Origin: a virus
Reading direction: 5' to 3' (one strand)
Length of the DNA stretch: 32,013 nucleotides
Virus record (IMG/VR): IMGVR_UViG_3300034142_000025
Span: 1-32,013 of that record
Program-made: the position numbers and the translations under genes
In this document: positions 5,172 to 12,626 of the stretch, in pieces
Layout of the letters: each line of letters begins with the position of its first letter
Numbering within the stretch: the stretch's first letter is position 1
Notes under the pieces: generated by a model
What the model saw: the letters and a program-made list of their open reading frames with translations, nothing else
Database searches by the model: none
Told to the model about the DNA's origin: nothing

Positions 5172-7481
5172 ATGGCCGAGCAGCGCGACTATGTCGCGAT
5201 CGCCGAGGGCTATGCCCGCGACGTCGTCGGCAAGAAAATACCGGCCTGCAAATGGGTGCGGCTCGCTTGCCAGCGTCACCTCAAGGACCTGACGAAGAGC
5301 CGGCGCAAGGCCTATCCGTTCCGGTTCGACGCGGCCAAGGCCGTCCGGGCCTGCAAGTTCATCGAGATGCTGCCCCACACGAAGGGCAAGTGGGCGGCGC
5401 ACAAGGAGCTGTTGAAGCTCGAGCCGTGGCAGGCGTTCATCGTCTGCTGCGTCTTTGGGTGGGTGAAGAAGGGTACCGGCCCGAAGCCGGAGCCGGCCCA
5501 GCCGCCGAACGAGCTTCGCCGGTTCCGCATCGTCTTCCTGGTGGTACCGAGGAAGAACGGCAAGTCGCCGCTGGCCGCCGCGATCGGCGTCTACATGTTC
5601 ACCTTCGACAAGGAGTTCGGTGCCGAGGTCTATAGCGGCGCGACCAACGAGAAGCAGGCCTGGGAAATCTTCCGGCCGGCGCGGCTGATGATCGACCGGA
5701 CGCCGGCACTGAAGGCCAAATACGGGATCGAAGTCGGCGCGGGAACGCTCCAGCGGGCGGTCGACGGCAGCCGATTCGAGCCGGTGATCGGCAAGCCCGG
5801 CGACGGCGCCAGCCCGAGCTGCGCGCTCCATGACGAATATCACGAGCATGCCGACCGGGACCAGGTCGATACGATGGAAACCGGCATGGCGGCGCGCGAG
5901 CAGCCGCTGCAGGTGATCGTCACGACGGCCGGGGATAACCTCGCCGGCCCCTGCTACGCCGACATTCAGGACCATCGCCAGGTCCTGGAGGGCGTCCGCG
6001 AGAACGACGAGCTTTTCTACATCGAATATACGATCGACACGAAGCCGTACACCGAGATGGCCGAGTGGGACGATGCTCTGCGACGTCTGGATGGGGTGTG
6101 CACGTGCGGACTTGTGAAGCCCACCCTGATCGGCGAGCTCGCGCGCGAGGCCTTTGCGGCGCTTGCTACGACAGGCAGCTCCGGGAAAAAGACCCGGAGT
6201 ACGCCGAGCGCCAGCGCGCCAACGGTCGCGCCTGGTATCATCGCAATCGGGATAAATGCAGCCAGTCCGCCAGACGCTGGCGCGAGAAGCCGGGCAATAA
6301 AGAAAAAATCCGCAACAACAAACTTGCCGTCCAGTTCGGCCTCACCAGAGCCGAATATGATGAACTCCTTTCGCAGCAGCGCGGCGGCTGCGCAATCTGC
6401 CACGCTCGCGAGAACCTGTGCGTGGATCATTGCCACTCTTCAGGGGATGTTCGGGGCATCCTTTGCCGACAATGCAACAGCGCGATCGGTTTTTTGGGGG
6501 ATTCTGAGGAAGGTATACAACGCGCACTCGACTACCTGCGCGGTTCGGGGCGCAAGTCTTAGAAAGACAGGTGTTTCAATCACCGTGCCGGCGGACGACT
6601 GGAAGTCGGAAGCCGCGCTGGTCAAGGCAAATCCGAACCTCGGCGTGTCGGTCAATACCGACTTCCTGCGCGCCCGCCTGCGGGACGCGATCGCCACCCC
6701 TCGCAAGGCTGCGGTCTATAAGACGAAGCACCTCAATCAGTGGGTGTCGGCGCGGGCGGCTTATTTCGACGTCGAGGCATGGAGGGAGTGCGCGGATCCG
6801 GCGATCCCGATCCGGGCAGTCGACGCGCTGGCGCTGCCGGAACTGCGGGGGCGGCGCTGCAATCTCGGACTCGACCTTGCGTCAAAGGTGGACATTGCCG
6901 CGCTGGAATATCTGATCCAGCCGATGGGCGAGAGGCCGACGCCCGACGATCCCTACATCCGGATCGGCCGCTACTTCGTCCCGGCCGACCGGGTCGCGCT
7001 GGTGTCGCACTATCAGGGCTGGGATGCCGATGGCCTGCTCGACGTCACGCCGGGCGAGATCATCGATTATGACGAGATCGAGCAGGCGATTATGGAGGCG
7101 ACGAGCCTGTTCCAGGTCGAGCACGTCGCTTACGACCCGCACCAGGCGACGCAGCTTTCAACCCGGCTGATGAAAGAGGGCGTGCCGGTCATCGAATACC
7201 GGCCGATCGTGCTCAACTTCTCCGAGCCCATGAAAGAGCTCGACGCGCTGATGAAGCTGAAGGGCAACCCTCGGGGGCGCCGGGTTCGGCACGGCGGCGA
7301 CCCGGTCATGGAGTGGCAGATCTCGAACGTCGTGGCGCAGCCCGACAAGAAGGACAACGTCTACCCCACGAAGCCGCGAGACGAAGCGAAGATCGACAGC
7401 CCGGTGGCGCTGATGAGCGCGCTGGGCGTGTCGATGACGGCCGAAGCGGCGCCGAAGTCATTCTGGGAGGCGATGGCATGA
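5172..7481 (+). CDS. terL: Terminase large subunit with in-frame open insertion
   Basis: The start is the ATG of MAEQRDYVAIAEGYARD; upstream codons in frame are non-conserved. Translation of the open frame gives 769 residues, about 180 more than HK97-like TerL proteins. The N-terminal ATPase is intact: Walker A-type PRKNGKS at residues 126-132, Walker B followed by catalytic acid in LHDEYHEH (D221-E222). The C-terminal nuclease is also intact: D568 (LGLDLASK), D655 (AYDPH) and D742 (KIDSPVAL). Between FYIEYTID (~residue 289) and PADDWKSEAALVKANPNLG (~residue 473) lies foreign sequence that encodes an endonuclease in another frame; in the terL frame it reads as Ala/Ser/Thr-rich non-homologous protein. 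Role: ATP-driven packaging motor and genome cleavage. Whether the long form is functional is unknown. Confidence 0.9.
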   Translation: MAEQRDYVAIAEGYARDVVGKKIPACKWVRLACQRHLKDLTKSRRKAYPFRFDAAKAVRACKFIEMLPHTKGKWAAHKELLKLEPWQAFIVCCVFGWVKKGTGPKPEPAQPPNELRRFRIVFLVVPRKNGKSPLAAAIGVYMFTFDKEFGAEVYSGATNEKQAWEIFRPARLMIDRTPALKAKYGIEVGAGTLQRAVDGSRFEPVIGKPGDGASPSCALHDEYHEHADRDQVDTMETGMAAREQPLQVIVTTAGDNLAGPCYADIQDHRQVLEGVRENDELFYIEYTIDTKPYTEMAEWDDALRRLDGVCTCGLVKPTLIGELAREAFAALATTGSSGKKTRSTPSASAPTVAPGIIAIGINAASPPDAGARSRAIKKKSATTNLPSSSASPEPNMMNSFRSSAAAAQSATLARTCAWIIATLQGMFGASFADNATARSVFWGILRKVYNAHSTTCAVRGASLRKTGVSITVPADDWKSEAALVKANPNLGVSVNTDFLRARLRDAIATPRKAAVYKTKHLNQWVSARAAYFDVEAWRECADPAIPIRAVDALALPELRGRRCNLGLDLASKVDIAALEYLIQPMGERPTPDDPYIRIGRYFVPADRVALVSHYQGWDADGLLDVTPGEIIDYDEIEQAIMEATSLFQVEHVAYDPHQATQLSTRLMKEGVPVIEYRPIVLNFSEPMKELDALMKLKGNPRGRRVRHGGDPVMEWQISNVVAQPDKKDNVYPTKPRDEAKIDSPVALMSALGVSMTAEAAPKSFWEAMA
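6039..6590 (+). mobile_element. Endonuclease-bearing insertion inside terL
   Basis: Boundaries are approximate, set where TerL homology appears to stop (after FYIEYTID) and resume (at PADDWKSEA). The segment is about 550 bases, is visibly less GC-rich than terL, and is almost filled by an endonuclease VII/HNH-type gene. Only ~65 bases precede and ~30 bases follow that gene, too little for an ordinary group I intron core. Its length is apparently a multiple of three and it has no stop in the terL frame. Most likely a homing-endonuclease-type insertion; self-splicing has not been shown. Confidence 0.6.
6104..6562 (+). CDS. Endonuclease VII (HNH) homing-type endonuclease nested in terL
   Basis: 152 residues from a GTG at 6104, preceded by a GATGGGG ribosome-binding-like stretch. 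The frame differs from terL. The C-terminal half has the recombination endonuclease VII signature: zinc pair C96xxC99 (CAICHARE), catalytic DHCH (108-111), then RGILCRQCNSAIGFLGD with zinc pair C121xxC124. The N-terminus has a small Cys motif (CEAHPDRRARARGLCGACY) common in this group, followed by a basic helical region. Known biology: members occur free-standing or as homing endonucleases in phage introns and intergenic spaces, often near terminase. Inference: a selfish homing nuclease that targets uninterrupted terL alleles. Composition is less GC-rich than flanks. Confidence 0.82.
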   Translation: MRTCEAHPDRRARARGLCGACYDRQLREKDPEYAERQRANGRAWYHRNRDKCSQSARRWREKPGNKEKIRNNKLAVQFGLTRAEYDELLSQQRGGCAICHARENLCVDHCHSSGDVRGILCRQCNSAIGFLGDSEEGIQRALDYLRGSGRKS

Positions 7482-7633
7482 CGAAGTTCGTCACCACGGC
7501 CCGGGACGCCGCGGGTCTCGCTGGTTGCGCGCTGGTGTCGTATGGGTCCGGTCTGGTCTACATGCCGGCCGGCTTCATCGTCGGCGGGCTGATGCTGCTG
7601 GGTGGCGCGCTGTTGCTGGCGCGGGCCGGCTGA
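7478..7633 (+). CDS. Small phage membrane protein
   Basis: 51 residues (MTKFVTTARDAAGLAGC...). The start overlaps the terL stop (ATGA) and its stop overlaps the portal start (TGATG), so it is coupled on both sides. The C-terminal two thirds are hydrophobic and Gly-rich (FIVGGLMLLGGALLLA), giving one or two membrane segments. Short membrane proteins at this site occur in many HK97-like alphaproteobacterial prophages. Function unknown; the tight overlaps support that it is a real gene. Confidence 0.65.
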   Translation: MTKFVTTARDAAGLAGCALVSYGSGLVYMPAGFIVGGLMLLGGALLLARAG

Positions 7634-8859
7634 TGGGAGGGTTGTTCGGCAAGCTCGCCGACGGCCTCAAAGAGGCGCGGACGCTCGACATGCTGCCGAG
7701 CTTCCTGATGGGCCCGGAGAGCAAGACGGGCATTTCGGTCACGTGGTCGACCGCGCTGCAGGTGACGGCGATGTTCGCCTGTTGCCGCGTCGTCGGCGAG
7801 GATTTGGCCGCCGCCCGCTGCCGCTTGATGCGGCGCCGCCAGGACGGCAAGGGTGCCGACCTTGCAACCGACCATCCGCTTCACCGGCTGCTGTTCCTGG
7901 AGCCGATGAAGGGGCAAACCGCCTTTTCGTTCTGGGAGAGCATCGCCTTCCACGTCATGCTGGTCGGCAACGCCTATGTGTATGTGAGCCGGGGGGCGGG
8001 AGACCGGATCATCGAGTTGATCCTCCTGCAGCCCAATCGGGTCAGCGTGACGCAGCATCGGGACCTTTCCCTTAGTTACGACGTAACGTCCGAAGAGGGA
8101 GGGCTCCAGCGGCTCACGCCGCGCGAGATCTGGCACATACGCGGGCCAAGCTGGAACGGCTGGATGGGTATGGAGACGGTGCGCCTGGCGCGGGAGGCTC
8201 TCGGCCTCTCGCTCGCCCTCGAATCCAGCCACGCGCAGCAGCATAAGGACCGCGTGCAGCCGAGTGGGGTCTATTCGGTCGAAGGCCCTCTCACGCCCGA
8301 GCAGCATACCCAGATGACCGAGTGGCTGAAGAGGTTCGCCGCAGCGTCGTCCGGGATGCCGATGGTGCTCGATCGCGGCGCCAAGTGGTTGAGCCAGCAA
8401 CTCACAGGTGTCGAAAAAGAGCATGTGGCGACGCGGCGGCTGCAGATAGAGGAGGTCTGCCGGCCGGTGCGCGTGATGCCGATCATGATCGGCCTCGCCG
8501 ACAAGGTCGCGACTTATTCAAGTTCGGAGCAGATGTTCCTCGCCCACGGCAACTATACGATGACGCCCTGGGCGGGGCGCATCGAGCAAGCGATTGAAGT
8601 CGGTCTCCTCACCGAAGAGGAACAGCGCGACCTCTACGCGAAGTTCAACCTGTCGGTTCAGATGCGGGGCGACTTCAAGGGTCGCCAGGAAGGCCTTCAG
8701 ATCATGCGCCGCAACGGCGTGATCAACGCCGACGAGTGGCGCGACATGGAGGACTGGAACCCGCGCGATGACGATGGCGGCGTCCAGTATATCGTCGAGG
8801 GCAACATGGCGGTCCAGGACGGCCGCGACCTCGTGCCCGTCAAGAACGTAATCGTCTGA
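7633..8859 (+). CDS. Phage portal protein, HK97 family
   Basis: 408 residues. It begins MGGLFGKLADGLKEAR and contains portal hallmarks: TWSTALQVTAMFACCRVVGEDLAA near the N-terminus, LLVGNAYVY-type strand (FHVMLVGNAYVYVSRG), the EIWHIRG segment, and the long helix with VCRPVRVMPIMIGLAD followed by TYSSSEQMFLAHGNYTMTPW, which is the conserved stem/clip region of HK97-type portals. Known role: a dodecameric ring at one vertex through which DNA is packaged and exits; it also nucleates procapsid assembly. Length is normal. The start overlaps the preceding stop. Confidence 0.93.
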   Translation: MGGLFGKLADGLKEARTLDMLPSFLMGPESKTGISVTWSTALQVTAMFACCRVVGEDLAAARCRLMRRRQDGKGADLATDHPLHRLLFLEPMKGQTAFSFWESIAFHVMLVGNAYVYVSRGAGDRIIELILLQPNRVSVTQHRDLSLSYDVTSEEGGLQRLTPREIWHIRGPSWNGWMGMETVRLAREALGLSLALESSHAQQHKDRVQPSGVYSVEGPLTPEQHTQMTEWLKRFAAASSGMPMVLDRGAKWLSQQLTGVEKEHVATRRLQIEEVCRPVRVMPIMIGLADKVATYSSSEQMFLAHGNYTMTPWAGRIEQAIEVGLLTEEEQRDLYAKFNLSVQMRGDFKGRQEGLQIMRRNGVINADEWRDMEDWNPRDDDGGVQYIVEGNMAVQDGRDLVPVKNVIV

Positions 8860-8869
8860 GGAGCGGCCG

Positions 8870-9532
8870 ATGGACCGACTGGGATTCGACTGCGAGATAA
8901 AGCTCGCGGGCGACGAAGCCACCACCGGCACAATCGAGGGCTACGCCTCGGTCTTCAACGTCATGGACCGGGGCGGCGATATCGTCATGCCGGGCGCGTT
9001 CAAGGCGACGCTCGCCGACTGGCGTCGGCGCAAGTCGATGCCGCCGATGCTCTGGTACCACGATCCGACCTGCCCGATCGGTGTGTGGAGCGAGTTGGAA
9101 GAGGATGAGAAGGGCCTGAAGGTCAAGGGCGAGTTGATCCTCGACGTGCCGCAGGCGAGCGTCGTTCGCTCGGTTATGCGGGCGGGAGCGGTCAAGGGCC
9201 TCTCGATCGGGTACCGCTGCGGCGATCACGAGATCGACCGCACCACTGGCGCTCGCAAGATCAAGAAGCTGGACCTGTTCGAGATATCGCCGGTCACCTT
9301 CCCGATGCTGCCGGAGGCACAAATCACCGGCATCAAGGGCGATTTCAACCCGCGGGAGCTGGAGCGGATGCTCCGCGCCGACGCCAACCTGTCGAGTGCC
9401 GACGCCGTGAAGGCGGTGGCGATCTTCAAGAAGCATCTCCGTGACGGAGGTGGACAGCCCGAGCCGGGCACCCGTGACGGGGGTCCCGACATGCTCATGT
9501 CCCTGCGCAAGGCCTCCGCGGCTCTGCGCTGA
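8870..9532 (+). CDS. HK97-family prohead protease
   Basis: 220 residues. It contains GTIEGYASVFNVMDRGGDIV, the catalytic histidine H64 in LWYHD, and the nucleophile Ser112 in KGLSIGY, which fit the herpesvirus-assemblin-like fold of U35 peptidases. Known role: cleaves the scaffolding (delta) domain of the capsid protein and itself during head maturation. The gene lies between portal and capsid, the standard place, and a GAGGAG ribosome-binding site overlaps the portal stop. The C-terminal ~40 residues are Gly-rich and probably a processed tail. Confidence 0.93.
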   Translation: MDRLGFDCEIKLAGDEATTGTIEGYASVFNVMDRGGDIVMPGAFKATLADWRRRKSMPPMLWYHDPTCPIGVWSELEEDEKGLKVKGELILDVPQASVVRSVMRAGAVKGLSIGYRCGDHEIDRTTGARKIKKLDLFEISPVTFPMLPEAQITGIKGDFNPRELERMLRADANLSSADAVKAVAIFKKHLRDGGGQPEPGTRDGGPDMLMSLRKASAALR

Positions 9533-9553
9533 ACCCCCCGAAAGGAAATCATC

Positions 9554-10903
9554 ATGTATATCGGCAAGCAGGCCGCGCTCCTGGCGGGCGCGTCCCCCCT
9601 CGGCATGGCACCGGAGACCAAGGACGGCGACGGGCTCGACGTCGAAACCAAGAAGGCGGTCGACGCCCTGGCCAAGGACTGGGAGGACTTCAAGTCGAAG
9701 AACGACCAGCGCCTGGCCCAAGCCGAGAAGAAGGGCGAGGACGCCGTCACCAAGGATGAGCTCCAGAAGCTCAACAAGGCCGTCGACGACGGCATGGCCG
9801 AGGTGAAGAAGCAGCTCGATGAAATGGCCGCCAAGGCCAACCGCCTCTCGCTCAGCGGACCGGGCGCCGGCGCCGACGAGGCGAAGGCCGCCAAGGAATT
9901 CGGCCGCATCATCGGCAAGTCCGATTATTCGGCCGAGCAGCTCGCCGAATATAAGGGCGACCTCGACGGCTACCTCCGGCGCATGGAGGTGAAGGCGACC
10001 ACCATGATGGTCGCCTCGGACCCGAGCGGCGGCTACTGGGTCACCCCCGACACCTCCGGCCGCATGGTCAAGAAGGTGTACGAATCGACCCCTATGCGGC
10101 AGCTCGCCAATGTCGTGACGATCGGCACCGATCGGCTGGAAGGCGCGATCGACAATGACGAGAGCGACGCGGCCTGGGTCGGCGAGACCAGCACCCGCCC
10201 GCAGACCGACACGCCGCAGATCGGGAAATGGGAAATCCCGGTCCACGAGCTCTATGCTTACCCGAAGGTGACGCAGAAGCTGCTCGAGGACGCGATGATC
10301 GACGTCGAGGCGTGGCTGGCCGACAAGTCGGCCGGCAAATTCTCCCGCAAGGAGAATGCCGCCTTCATCAACGGCACCGGCATCCTGCAGCCGAAGGGCA
10401 TCCTCAGCTACAACTTCGCCGACACCGCGGACGCTACCCGGCCGTGGGGCACGTTCCAGTTCATCAAGTCGGGCGGCGCCGCCGGTTTCGCGGCCAGCGA
10501 CCCGGCCGACAAGCTGATCGACCTCATCTTCGAGGTGAAGGCGGCCTATCGCCAGCGTGCGGCGTTCCTGATGGCCAGGCGCACGGTCGCTGCGGTGCGC
10601 AAGCTGAAGAGCGGGGACGGCAATTATCTGGTCGATCTCCGGCTCCGCGACGGCGCGCTGGTGGAATCGATCTTCGGCTTCCCCGTCACCGACGGCGAGG
10701 ACATGCCGCCGATCGCCGCCAACGCGCTCGGCATCCTGTTCGGGGATTTCGGCGAGGCCTATACGATCGTCGATCGTCTCGGCACCTCCGTCGTCCGCGA
10801 CAACATCACCCAGCCCGGCTTCGTGAAGTATCACATGCGCCGGCGCGTGGGTGGCGGCGCCGTCAACTTCGAGGCCATCAAGGCGCTGAAGTTCGCGGCC
10901 TAG
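9554..10903 (+). CDS. Major capsid protein, HK97 fold
   Basis: 449 residues with an AAAGGA ribosome-binding site. The first ~120 residues are highly charged helical coiled coil (KKAVDALAKDWEDFKSKN and onward), the delta scaffolding domain expected to be removed by the prohead protease. The rest is a typical HK97-type capsid: SDPSGGYWVTPDTSGRMVKK, then PMRQLANVVTIGTDRLEG, PVHELYAYPKVTQKLLEDA, FINGTGILQPKGIL and a C-terminal RRRVGGGAVNFEAIKALKFA. The cleavage site is probably near residues 115-130. Size is typical. A hairpin follows the gene. Confidence 0.95.
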   Translation: MYIGKQAALLAGASPLGMAPETKDGDGLDVETKKAVDALAKDWEDFKSKNDQRLAQAEKKGEDAVTKDELQKLNKAVDDGMAEVKKQLDEMAAKANRLSLSGPGAGADEAKAAKEFGRIIGKSDYSAEQLAEYKGDLDGYLRRMEVKATTMMVASDPSGGYWVTPDTSGRMVKKVYESTPMRQLANVVTIGTDRLEGAIDNDESDAAWVGETSTRPQTDTPQIGKWEIPVHELYAYPKVTQKLLEDAMIDVEAWLADKSAGKFSRKENAAFINGTGILQPKGILSYNFADTADATRPWGTFQFIKSGGAAGFAASDPADKLIDLIFEVKAAYRQRAAFLMARRTVAAVRKLKSGDGNYLVDLRLRDGALVESIFGFPVTDGEDMPPIAANALGILFGDFGEAYTIVDRLGTSVVRDNITQPGFVKYHMRRRVGGGAVNFEAIKALKFAA

Positions 10904-10927
10904 TCGCCGCAACTGACCGACGCGCTC

Positions 10928-10957
10928 GGGAGGGGGCAGCTTTCCCCGCCCCCTCCC
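10928..10957 (+). terminator. Hairpin after the capsid gene (10-nt loop)
   Basis: Perfect 10-bp stem GGGAGGGGGC / GCCCCCTCCC enclosing the loop AGCTTTCCCC, 25 bases downstream of the capsid stop. No T-tract follows (CCCTTCTCTCC), so it is not a classical intrinsic terminator; partial termination or mRNA end stabilisation would limit expression of genes downstream of the very abundant capsid. The same loop recurs in another hairpin at 11491-11524. Confidence 0.6.
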
Positions 10958-11016
10958 CCCTTCTCTCCCCTCGCGGCTCGGCCGCTTCATCGACAAATCA
11001 GGAAAGGATTATCGCC

Positions 11017-11451
11017 ATGCGCGATCTCTACTCCAATCTCGGCGTCGCCGTGCTGCTCGCCGCGGCGACCTATGCGGCGGATAACACCCCGGCTGCCGTC
11101 GACCTCGACGGCTTCGACAGCGCCCTCCTCGCGATCGAGGTCGGCGCCGGCGGCATCGCCTTTTCGAATACGAACAAGGTGGAATTTTTGCTGACCCACA
11201 GCGACGACGACAGCGTGTACGAGGCCGTGACGATCGACGATGTTCTCGGCCTGACCGCGGTCGGTGCCGGCGGCATCGTCAAGACGCTCAACTCCGCGCA
11301 TGCCGCGGCGGACGTGACGCTGGTCGGCTATATCGGCGGCAAGCGCTACCTGAAGCTGCTGGCGGACTTCAGCGGCACCCACGGCACCGGCACGCCGCTC
11401 TCGGCGCTGGTGATCAAGGGCAACGCCCGGATCCTGCCGGTCAACACCTGA
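11017..11451 (+). CDS. Probable head decoration / minor capsid protein
   Basis: 144 residues, ATG preceded by an AGGAAAGGA ribosome-binding site. The sequence is Ala/Gly/Thr-rich and beta-strand-like, with a repeated theme (VGAGGIAFSNTNKVEFLLTH and VGAGGIVKTLNSAHAA) and ends GTPLSALVIKGNARILPVNT. There is no catalytic motif. The N-terminal hydrophobic stretch (LGVAVLLAAATYA) looks weakly signal-like but is probably part of the fold. Immediately following the capsid gene, and of this size, it is most likely a decoration or head-fibre protein; the family was not recognised. Confidence 0.6.
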   Translation: MRDLYSNLGVAVLLAAATYAADNTPAAVDLDGFDSALLAIEVGAGGIAFSNTNKVEFLLTHSDDDSVYEAVTIDDVLGLTAVGAGGIVKTLNSAHAAADVTLVGYIGGKRYLKLLADFSGTHGTGTPLSALVIKGNARILPVNT

Positions 11452-11460
11452 TCGAGACAC

Positions 11461-11481
11461 CGGCCCTTACCCTAGGGGCCG
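11461..11481 (+). terminator. Small hairpin after the decoration gene
   Basis: CGGCCC at 11461-11466 pairs with GGGCCG at 11476-11481 across a 9-base loop, directly downstream of the decoration protein stop. It lies just ahead of the larger hairpin at 11491-11524. No T-tract follows. Confidence 0.4.
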
Positions 11482-11490
11482 GCCAAACTG

Positions 11491-11524
11491 GAGGTCGCCG
11501 CCAGCTTTCCCCGGCGGCGGCCTC
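11491..11524 (+). terminator. Hairpin with the same 10-nt loop as the one after the capsid gene
   Basis: A 12-bp stem, GAGGTCGCCGCC / GGCGGCGGCCTC with one G-U pair, encloses the loop AGCTTTCCCC. The loop is identical to that of the hairpin at 10928-10957 while the stems are unrelated. It is followed by CTTTCCTCTTTCGG and then the ribosome-binding site of the connector gene. It could be a terminator, an mRNA processing/stability element or a protein-binding RNA. Confidence 0.6.
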
Positions 11525-11549
11525 CTTTCCTCTTTCGGAGAGGTGAGCG

Positions 11550-12104
11550 ATGGTTGCGCCGATCACGCTCAACGACGCCAAGGCGCACCTCAAGGTCGAG
11601 GACGATGCCGAGGACGGGCTGATCGCGAGCCTGATCGCCGCCGCAGCGCGCCACGCGGAGCGGGCCGCCAGCGTCGTCAGCGAGGCACGGACGGAGACCT
11701 TCTACTTTGACGGGTTCAGCCAGCAGCTCCTGCTCAACAAATGGCCGGTCGACGCCGCGAGCGTCGAGATCGCCTATATCGACACCGACGGCGTGGAGCG
11801 GACGATATCCACGTCCAGCCTGCGCGTGGTGACCAGAGACAAGATCACGCGGGTGCTCGCGCCTGTGGGGACGGAATGGCCCGCCACCTATGCGGTGCCG
11901 TCGTCGGTGGCGGTGACCGCCAGCGTTGGGTTCGCGCCGCCGACAGACGAGACGCCGTCCGCCTGCCCCGACAATGTGAAGCACGCCGTCCGGCTGCTCG
12001 TCGGCCACTTCTACCGCAACCGCGAGGCGGCGAGCTCGGCCGAGATCGTCGACGTGCCGCTCACCGCGACCGACCTGCTCGAAGCCGAGCGCATCATCCT
12101 CTGA
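11550..12104 (+). CDS. Head-tail connector protein, gp6-like
   Basis: 184 residues, ATG with a GGAGAGG ribosome-binding site. The N-terminus TLNDAKAHLKVEDDAEDGLIASLIAAAARHAE is the characteristic helix pair of HK97 gp6-like (QLRG/DNA-packaging) connector proteins. A beta-rich middle follows (FYFDGFSQQLLLNKWPVDA, SVEIAYIDTDG) and the C-terminal helix VKHAVRLLVGHFYRNREAA is also typical. Known role: an oligomeric ring below the portal that joins the head to the tail. Position after the capsid genes agrees. Confidence 0.85.
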   Translation: MVAPITLNDAKAHLKVEDDAEDGLIASLIAAAARHAERAASVVSEARTETFYFDGFSQQLLLNKWPVDAASVEIAYIDTDGVERTISTSSLRVVTRDKITRVLAPVGTEWPATYAVPSSVAVTASVGFAPPTDETPSACPDNVKHAVRLLVGHFYRNREAASSAEIVDVPLTATDLLEAERIIL

Positions 12105-12119
12105 CCGAAGGAACCCGCC

Positions 12120-12623
12120 ATGCTGACCGCGAAGCTCGTCACCCATCTGCTCGCCACCGTGGCGGGTTCGCCCGACGTCGGCGCGGCCGCGCACCAGGTC
12201 GATGCCCGGCACCGGCTCGACTATGAGGACGGTACCGGCGCCGGCCAAGCCAACGCGCTGTTCACCGACACGCGCACGCTGACCGCCTCGGCGACCGAGA
12301 ATATCGACCTGGCCGGCAGCCTCGAGGACGCGCTCGGCAACGCGGTGGCCTTCACGGCCGTGAAGGCGATCCGGATACGGGCGTCGGCGGCCAACACCAA
12401 TTCGGTGATCGTCGGCGGGGCGGCTTCGAACGCCTTCCTTGGGCCGTTCGGCGACGCGACCGATACAGTCGCGGTCAAGCCGGGCGGCGTGTTCGTCATC
12501 GGCGACGGCTCGGCGACTGGCTGGGCGGTGACGGCCGGCACCGGCGATATCCTGAAGGTGGCGAACAGCGCGGCCGGCACTGCGGTCACCTATACGATCG
12601 AGATCATCGGAGAGGTCGCCTAA
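12120..12623 (+). CDS. Phage structural protein of unknown function
   Basis: 167 residues, ATG with GAAGGAA ribosome-binding site. Beta-rich, with FTDTRTLTASATENIDLAG, then LGNAVAFTAVKAIRIRA and GVFVIGDGSATGWAVTAGTGDILKVANSA near the C-terminus. The pattern suggests a jelly-roll-like capsid accessory or neck protein, but no family was recognised with certainty. It lies between the connector and head closure genes, only 15 bases after the former. A structural role is inferred from position and composition. Confidence 0.6.
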   Translation: MLTAKLVTHLLATVAGSPDVGAAAHQVDARHRLDYEDGTGAGQANALFTDTRTLTASATENIDLAGSLEDALGNAVAFTAVKAIRIRASAANTNSVIVGGAASNAFLGPFGDATDTVAVKPGGVFVIGDGSATGWAVTAGTGDILKVANSAAGTAVTYTIEIIGEVA

Positions 12624-12626
12624 GCC

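Noticed and set aside
6039-6590. Group I intron in terL
   Set aside because: Not accepted as the default: only ~95 bases lie outside the nuclease gene, and no P/Q/R/S core elements could be recognised. A very compact or ORF-overlapping core is not formally excluded.
6039-6590. Intein in TerL
   Set aside because: The nuclease is in a different frame from TerL, and the terL-frame insert lacks the Cys/Ser start and the His-Asn plus Cys/Ser/Thr end of inteins.
8840-10996. Minus-strand open frame of 718 codons across protease and capsid genes
   Set aside because: Antisense of firmly identified head genes with no protein motif; typical of high-GC third-position bias.
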